From the NCBI GenBank assembly GCA_942159475.1, contig OW804094.1, positions 50,774,966 to 50,838,965 of the forward strand: a DNA stretch of 64,000 bases, read 5' to 3'. This document shows positions 10,801 through 19,800 of this stretch, in pieces (the first letter of the stretch is position 1; every line of letters begins with the position of its first letter). Below the pieces are notes generated by a model. That model saw only the letters and a list, made by a program, of their open reading frames with translations, was not told the DNA's origin and ran no database searches. Both the position numbers and the translations under genes were made by a program. Origin of the DNA: Sthenelais limicola. Taxonomy: Eukaryota; Annelida; Polychaeta; Phyllodocida; Sigalionidae.

Positions 10801-13800
10801 GGATGAACTTGGATATAGCTGACTGGGTAAGAGGCTGTGAAGCTTGCGCTTCTTGCAAAAGCAGGGGTGGTAAAGGCATTACTCCACTGAGAAAGGAATT
10901 ACATGGAGTGCGTTGGAGCCGGGTCGCTTTGGATATAATTGGTCCATTTAAAAAGACTCCGAGAGGTAATGTCTGTGTAATGGTGGTAACCGATTACTTC
11001 TCAAAATGGGCTGAGGCATATCCCTTGCCTGATCATACTGCGGCAACTTGTGCTATGGCATTGTTCACTGAGTGGATATTGAGGTATGGACCGCCCGTGT
11101 CTCTGCAGACAGATGGAGCTCCGGAATTCCGGTCAGCTCTGTTGAAGGAATTGTTGGAAATGTTGGATATTGAGAAGCTGATGACTCTTCCCTATAGACC
11201 GATGGCGAATGGACAGGTGGAGAGATTTAATAGGGTCTTGGTAGAGCAGCTCTCTTGCTTAACGGAGTACGATGATGTAAACTGGGATCTGCTGGTGCCC
11301 TGTATTGCCCATGCATATAGGGGTGCGGTACATAAAAGCACATATTGCACGCCGAATAGTGTTGTGTTTGGTACTGAGCTGGTTACTCCGGCTGATATCA
11401 TATACGGCACATTAACCGGAGATGTTGACTTTCCCTGCCACACTGCATTTGTGGAGGAGATAAGGCAACTGTTGAGGAAGGGGCATAAATTTGTTAGAGA
11501 ACGGTTGGGTCATGCTGCAGTTTATCAGAAAAGATATTTTGATAGACGGGCTAGACCCCGGGTGTTTCAGGCTGGTGATATGGTATGGCGCTATGCAACA
11601 CCATTAGCACAGAAGAAATATGGACCCAAATGGGATGGCCCGTTTGAGGTGGTAAGGAGAGTTCAAGGGTGTACTTATGAATTAAGAACAACAGATGGTC
11701 TTCTTCGATGGAATGGTAATTTATTGAAGAAAGCTTTCAATTCAGATGGTAAACCGGTCCAAGTAACCAACTTGCACCGGGCCCCGGAGTATCAGAAACA
11801 ACTGGTTGCCGGGAGAGACATTATCCGAGTTGCCCCAGACGGGAAGGTAATGCCGGGTACTGAAGCTCCTGAGGTTACTCCGGGCGACCGAATTGTTCAT
11901 CATGTAAAAAGGCGTGGCCGGCCACCCAAAGCTAAGACTGTAGCAGTGGGGGATAAACCGCCTCTACCCGCTGCACCGTCTTCGGGTGAGTCGAGCTCAG
12001 AAAGTGATGAAGAAGAAGTAAATCTGGTTTCTGATGTCGATAAGGTATTACCTAAGGCTCTGGACAAATTGGTTAAATCAGAGTATTTACTAAAGCGTCC
12101 TCAGAGAAATGTTAGACAGCCTGATAGATTGGGATTCAAATAAGGTTTATTGTTTCGTCGACTGGTGCTAAAAAATGACACAACGAGAAGTACATTGGTT
12201 GATACATGGAAAATGTTTACGGTAGACACTTTTCTGTGCTGAATACAGGTAGCTATACGTGGATACTTCATGTGCATTCTTTTCTGGCATCTAATTATTT
12301 GATCATGGTGTAGTATCTTCCATACACGCCTGTTTGTATGTCAAGTGGGATTAAATCAACCTGTTGGGTGTCAGGACTGAATGGCTTGATTAAGATGGTT
12401 CTTATGGCCATGCTCGGTGGCCCGGTTATATGGATAACTTAACTTGGAGTTGGCGGGTGCATTTGTAGGTCGCCACGAGGGGGCTACGGTTGAAACCAAC
12501 TCGGTGACAGGGAGAGAGTACTATTTTTAGATGTGTCCCAGCGTTCTGATTGGAGGTTGGCGCATCGAGGTCAGAGGACGGAGCGTGAGTCGGCAGTCAG
12601 TGGCAGAGTAACGTTCAGGACACACGTGTATGGTGTCTCTCTAGAAACTGAATTTAACCTTGCCCCAGAGAAGTAAAGTTTGTCCCTTATTGGTTGTGTG
12701 TACAGATACAAAGTACATTGCAGATTTATATTGGTGACTCTCATGGCTGACGCCGAGGTCGACATGGAGGTTGAAAGTGGTGATACTGGTGGTGGTGATA
12801 TCACCCCAGTCGAGGAGACAGTGGTAACAGCTCAGGCCGAGGGTCGTGAATCTGGTCATGAGCAACATGGTGAGAAGGAAACTGGACATACCTCCCGGTC
12901 TAAGGAGAAGAAGGAGAACAGAGACAAGTCGAGGTCTCGTTCTCGCCAATCTTCTTCTGACAGCAAGGGTAAGAAGGAAGATAAGAAAACTGGTTCTGGC
13001 GAGGATAAGAAGGATAGGAAGGAAACTGGAAAGAAATCGGATAAGGAGAGGAAGTCCAAGTCGGGTGATAAAAGTGGAAATGTTAACCCGGGTACGTCCG
13101 GCAAGGCTAAGCCTAAGCCGGCCGCGACTACCTCCGGGCAGCAACCGGGTAGTGATGTCGAAATGGAGGAATTCCCTACGGTAGCGGCGGCCGCTGCTGC
13201 TAGTGGTACTAGCCGGGGAAGGAAGTTGGTGCAAGCTACTAACCCCCCTAAGGTCAAGAGGTCTAGGAGTAGTAGCATCAACTCCTTGCAAACGGTGGAG
13301 GATATTCGGCAAGCTCATGAGGGAACTCACTGGAAAGGTCAGCCGAAACGCCAGTACGACACTGACTTTCCTATCAGGAGCGCTGACAGGTATCGACGCA
13401 GGGGATTATTGGAAAGGGTCAAGTTAACTCAGCGGAATGTGGCAGACATCGATCCGGCTGAGGATAACGATTCAAAATTGATTGTGCCTGAGTGCCCGGA
13501 GTCGGAGGATGAAGATGAGTGTTTACAGGGTTATTGGGATAAAGCGCCTATGATGGGGGAATACGAGGCCAGATTCCATTTCCTAAAAAACCGGTCTGGT
13601 CGTGCTGAGACCAGTGATTCTGTGATTAGTGGCATGGTTAAGAACAAATTGGATGGTGTGAGTTCGTTGTGGCAGCCCGGATTCAGGTGCCCGTTCACCT
13701 ACTGCCGCTATACTGGTTCTGAGTTGAACAAAGGAGGAGTGAAACGGTACCGCACCCGGGAGCGTTTCTATAGGCATCTGTGCGAGGAGCACTGCCCGGC

Positions 13801-16800
13801 TGTACTGGTGTTAACGTGTGCACACGCCATGTCATGTAACGTTCGTTTGGATAGACGTTCTGACATGGTGGGACATCTAATGGTCGCACATAAAGATGGT
13901 AAACCAAAGGCTAGGGAATATGCTGTTGGTTTTAGCGTCCTGACAGACGAAATTCCTAATTTTGGCTGTCAGCGCTATAGCAAACTTGGTGTTTTGGATA
14001 TGGAGCGTATTGAACTGGGAAAACGGAGTAGCAAAGTGGTTGGGAAGAAAATTTCCAACGCCCCAATTGCCCCTCCCCCTCTCTTTGGTGCCTGGGACTT
14101 AGCTGGTCCAAGAGGGAAAGTGATTAGAGGTGGTGGTTCCGGCCCCTCTGCTGCGACTGGTGTTAACCCGGACAATGTACCCGGTTCTATGGATTCAGTT
14201 GTAGCTCCTGCTTCAATTGCAGTTCAAGTTGCCAGTACCTCGGCAACGACCAACTTGGATCATTCGGGTGGTTGTAATGATTCGCAGGAGACTGTGGATT
14301 ATTCACCAAGCATGGAATTGCCTGAATCTGGTGAGGTGCAACGCTCCCTACAAGGAGTTTCCGGGGCAATGGATGATGGTTTTGCCGATATCCAGGCGGC
14401 TACGTGCACGGCTATGAAGAGAATTCAGTCAGCTGTGGATTTTGCGTGTCGGCCACTGGAGAACTTGGAAAAGTGTAGAGTTGCTGCGGAAAGGATCCCA
14501 GCCTTGGAGAAAAGGGTGAAAGAATTAGAGGCAAAACTCAAATTCTATAAGGACGTTGATGCCCGGTCAAGGGAGGAAATTCTGTCTTTACAGGAAAAAT
14601 TGGCTTTGATGGAAGAAAATGAAAGGGCATCTCCTGCTCCAAAGAGGAAGAAGGTAGAACCAGGAGTTGATAAGTCGGTCGGTACTGATAGAGTCATTGA
14701 GCCTTCTGTCTCTGCTTCCCCGGCTGCTGAGAAACTGGACACTAGAGATCCGGCTGTGCCTCATGTGTTACAGCAGACTCTCAATTCGGTGATAGCTGAG
14801 AACCGGAATGCCATGGCGAATGTTTTCCGTTCAATGATGAGGGAAAGTTTACTGCAGTCTACTGCATACAATCCCTTGGATATGAGCCGGGAGTACATGG
14901 TTGATGAGATGCAGCCTTCTGCTTCTCAATCGCAAATGGAGATGTCTCAGATGGGTATGAGCCGGGAAGCACAAATGGTTAGACCTCCTCCAACTCCATC
15001 GAGGGTGTTTGATCGCAATTTCATGATGGCGGGCCTGCAGTATAGACCCCCTCAGCACCCGGGTATTGGAGCATTTAGCAATCTGGTTGACAGTATTTCG
15101 GCTGCTGGTATTGGAGCGGGTATAGGTAGTATGAGTGCCTCCGGAAGCATTCCACCTGGTTTTCCTCGCAACCAGCCCCCGTTGCAGAGTAGTTCGCCTG
15201 CTGGACACCAAGGTAGGCCGGACATGGTGTTTGTAAACAGTACTTACGCGCAAGGGGTTGTGGAGACTACTCCCACTCGATCGGCCACGCTGGACGCTCA
15301 GCGGTTGGAGCAAGATGGTGCGACCGAATCGGACACTGGTTACCCTAACCCGGCCGAGGAGGCTAAGTTGCTCGGTGAGGGTAGTAGTGAAGGGATGCTC
15401 TCGGTTGGTGATGAGGACGAGGAGCTTAAAACCATGTAATTTATATGTTTAACTAGGAAATATCGTGGTTGATAAATGGCTATATCTGGTATTTAAGCGT
15501 TTATATCTGGTAAATCTGACGGCGGCGTGGGAGCGTCATTCCCCAGCGGGTGACTACTCCATGTGACTACCCGGACGGATGCTGAACGTGGTGATACCTT
15601 GCTAGCAGTGCTATGCCTTTCTTCTCCTGCCTTCTCCTACCTTCCCTGGACTTACCTGGACTGTGCTTACCGGACATTATAGACAATACACAAAGGATTA
15701 ACTGGAGCGTGCCTTACTTCATCATTTTAGATGGACTTGTTCCAGATACCTAGGATTGTGCGTGGAATATCATTTGAAAGACAGTAAATATATTTTTCTT
15801 CGTCCTGTTCTTCTGATATAGACAGACGAAGTTCGGTGATTTATACCTTTTTATACTGTATGTTTCATTCTTGTGTTTTCCACTGTATGTCTATCTTATA
15901 TTGTGTATCCGGTAAACTTTTCATAACTCATGTATGGGTTTTTTATTGTGTTGGCATATATTCTTATTGCAACCTTTTGTAACAGTCATGTATTTGTCTG
16001 TGTCGGTTGGACCCGCCTAAAAGAAAAAGGATAGGGGGCATTGTGGTGAGTTAGGTTTGTCCGCTCGCTGCAGTGCTACCCGGGCATGTTCTAAACATGA
16101 TCCGGGTATCAGCTGACACAGCCGGGTAATAGCCGGACTTGTCCGGAAGGTATTGGATCAGTGCATTTATGTAACAGGTGGCGCTGTGTGCCTGTGAGGC
16201 TCTTGTTTATGGTATTTTACAGTATTGGTCTCATTTGTTTGCACTTGTTCTTATGTTTAAACACCCAGTAGAATCGGGTTGTTTCTTATTTAAAGGGTTA
16301 TTCTGCTATTGTATATACGCAACTCTATACTGCGTTATTAGAGTGCCCTGGACTTGTGTGATTATAATTGGTAATAAACAGGAGACTGCTAGCAAGGACT
16401 ATTAGATCTGGGTTTAGTGTTGTTACTCGAACTGCGATCACGAACCGGCCGGGTAATTCACTACACTTGTATCTATTGTGCAATGCATACTATTAACGGC
16501 TTCAAATTCTGAGCATAATTATGAATAATATGTGTGAAAAATATTTGACCAAATGGCCATGCAGAAAACCTTACCCCAACATAGGCAGCCTGCCCCCCCC
16601 CCCCCCCCATCCCCCCCATCCCCCCCTAACCGCCCCCCCTAACCCCCCCCCCCCTATCCACCCCCTACCCCCCCCCCCCACACACACCCTTTGACATAGG
16701 CACATAGGTCGCATCCTCATATAGGCCCATGGAGGCAGCAAGTAGACTCTATATTATATTATATTTAGTCCTTATATGATACATATAATTTTCAGTGTGA

Positions 16801-19800
16801 TGACTTCAAGGCGTAGGCCTATAAACAAATACCAAAATGTTTTCCAGCCTTTTTGTAAATGATTGGGTCAGGGTGGGGTACCTACATCGGGGGTGGGGTG
16901 CCTATGTCAGGGTATTTTCTTCTAAGTTTTTTCAAATATCTGCACACTACAGAGCCTCTCAAAACTCGTTAAATTTGACGTCCAATATGTTGTGAAGGCT
17001 ATAACACTAAAATCAAAATTTTATTTGCCACTAATTCCTCACAGTGTTAGTTGATAAATCAACAAGGCCAACCCCGATCAGGAAAAATAAGAATACAAAT
17101 TCAAATTCATGCTGAGAGAGCACTCCTGAGAAGGTTTTAAAAAAACCCCACTTGACTTGACCAGAACGTATATATGGTGGTTGGTATATTTAAGGTTAAT
17201 TAGTTGAAATTGTTATGATGTTAGCTGCACTTGTGTGGGTAGTATTGCCATGACGCCATTCATGAAAGAGATAGCTTGTCTCTTTACCTGGCAGTATTTA
17301 TTCATTATTTTCATCACTTTAACCCTTTAATCTAATTCATTGTTTCAGATTGACGTGATGCGTAGAGGCTATGACATCGACAGAGAAGGGCAATTTACTA
17401 CTCAATGTAGTGGTATCTCGCATAGGTAATACACAATACAGGTGATGTATTTTGTAAATAAAATAATCATCTGTATTTTCGTTGACTCACCGCTGTCATA
17501 TAGACAGAGTGTAAAATGTAACGTCTCCTAGTACAATACACTATAACTATAAATAGCTTGACCGAACAGTAGTTTCCAATGGTCCAGGATATATTTCTTT
17601 CTAATGGAAAGCTAGCGTTTTAATGGGGTAGTCTACTAATGAATGTTTTTTTCTTTTATCTTATGAGCTTCACAGCTCAAATACATCCTTTCAATATTTC
17701 TGTATAATATCAGAGTGCGAAATTAGCAGGTAAAATGGCCAAGTTATCCGCCCTCCTTGGCATGTGAATGAAATGGGCTTCAGATTATAGTGAAGATAAA
17801 CATGACGATAGATAGATGGAGGCAAAAATAAAATGCCAAATGGACGCGTTTCTGTAAAACTACATATATGAGTAATTCCACCAATTGGTCGTCATTTGGC
17901 AATCCAGAGCTGAAAATTCTTAATTTTTAAAAATTGCTTCTTTTGATTTTTTTTTTGTAGTTGAATATATATTATTGCTGCTAATATAGATGAAATTGGG
18001 AATGTTTATAACGGATATTTCAGTCAGGGCAGCTTGGTAGAGACTGTGACTGGAATTCTGGGCACTGGAGAATTGTACATATTTCTGCATAAATAAGGAT
18101 TTAAATTAGAAATGAATAAAGGAAATATGCACATGTTTCGAATTATTGTGTACTTCATTATCCTAATAGTTCCAGTACATGTAGAATTGACAAAATTAGT
18201 ATACAGAGATCGTAGTAAGGGCTTTGTACTCGTAAATAACAAGTAAATTTTGCTGTGGACGAGTACCATTGCTGGTGCACTCGTCCACACTTACGAGTAT
18301 CAATACAGGGCAAATTAAAAAGATTGTAAATTCTTACACAATGTTTCATTGAAAATGAATTCGAAAAAGGGCCAACTGGTGTTATACTATGGTATTAATG
18401 TAAAGATATAGAAAGAAGGAACAATAATGCATGAATGAAATAACCTTAAACATTTACCTAGGCATGTAGGCACGAAAATAAAATAAACAAAAACAGAGGA
18501 CATGATCCCTATGCCTTGAGCGAGGGACAAACGAAAAAATCTAAGGGGTTCTTTCTTGTCCCATTTCTCTTTCTCCCTCTTGCTTAATTCCTCCCCTCTG
18601 CCTACTCCTCCTACACCCTCTTCTCATTCTCCATGCTGGGAACTTTTAGTTGCTTATACTGCAGGGTCTATGTGGGACATTGAAAGCCTTTAAGTTGCGA
18701 AAATAAATAAATTCAAGGCCTGGAATAGCCTTGAAAACGGCCGCTATACAGGGAGAGATTCAAGGAAATGACAATCAATGTTACAGTTATTATTGCCAGT
18801 AGGCCTGGGGCAAATTAAATACTTTGCAAGAAGGAAACGGTAGAGTAACACTGGAATTTGATCATCTATTATTCATTAAGATAAAAGCTCTATCTTGTTT
18901 TCACTTCTACAATTGTATCAATCTTGTATAGGTTGTAGACAAGTGTTGAGAGGTTGTGGACGAGTACCTCCATCAGTCCACTCGTCCCCATTACACGTAC
19001 TGACACAAGGCTTACTACAATCCCTGGTATATATTGTTCACTCATGGTTCTTACAATTTTTCGAGGCCTTGATTTCATATTCCACTCAGGACATTTTGAC
19101 TTCCCAACATAATCTTTGAATTCTTATTATACCAAAGAGCGATAGTAAATGAATAAAAAACAGATCATATAGTAGCCAGGGTCAAGGCGCAATGGTAAAA
19201 TAAGATTAAACTATGTTTGACCAAGTAATTTATTTCCAGCATTTTATTGGGCCTCCCTTAATTTTCCTTAATTTTTAAGGCTCTAAAATCCAGTTTTTTT
19301 ACCCCCATGCATAAATTATTAGGACGATCTATGTAAATAGAGGGTATTTCTGATGTATTCCGGGCAGGCGGATACAATAAAATTATTGAAGAATGTCTCC
19401 AACCATTTTTTTCCAATATAATAAGAAAAAGACGATTTTAGGCACAAATGACGACCAAATGGTAGATTTGCTCATAATACTTAAGTTTTTGCTGTTTAAA
19501 GTTTGCTTTTTCGTCAAACCTCCTGATTCAACTTTAAATAAAATACAATAAAAAAGTATATTATTATTTTGGTATAAACAAAGAAAGAATGGTATTTTAT
19601 TATTTACTTGTGTGATTGAAATCACCTATGACTTCTGTCATTAAAATATAATTTGTGGGCCAAGTTGGCGGGTGAAGAAAAAAGTTAATTTCGCACTCTG
19701 TATAATAAACTTAGTTTGTGAATAATACTGAACATCATTTCCGAATTCTGAGAAAATCTTGGTCTTTTTTAAAAGCACGTGAAAGATCTCTAATCTGACA

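Larger units (their letters stand above)
5521..16465 (+). mobile_element. Full-length Ty3/Gypsy LTR retrotransposon with a third ORF
   Basis: Order: LTR, tRNA-His primer site, gag, pol (protease, RT, RNase H, integrase), a 600-base gap, ORF3, polypurine tract, LTR. Integrase after RNase H places it in the Gypsy rather than the Copia group. The LTRs are identical over 413 compared bases and differ only by four bases at their 5' edge. CTTG flanks both ends. All three ORFs are uninterrupted. The insertion is therefore recent and the copy may still be competent, with the reservation that the protease signature reads DWG. Its base composition is richer in G+C than the flanks. The 5' LTR edge is uncertain by a few bases, because TGTGG at 16042 could also be the start. 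Confidence 0.95.
16466..17348. other. Flank of the Gypsy element with a C-homopolymer tract
   Basis: Non-coding. It starts with the CTTG target-site copy. Bases about 16590-16680 are almost pure C broken by short interruptions. Bases about 16836-16915 belong to a repeat also found at about 30928-31015. Confidence 0.5.

Noticed and set aside
12641..13330. Long - strand ORFs opposite ORF3
   Set aside because: Leu/Ser-rich shadows of the Lys/Ser-rich coding strand of the Gypsy ORF3.
12743..15439. ORF3 as an envelope gene
   Set aside because: No signal peptide, transmembrane helix or furin-like site is visible; zinc fingers and a nuclear-type signal argue for an internal protein.
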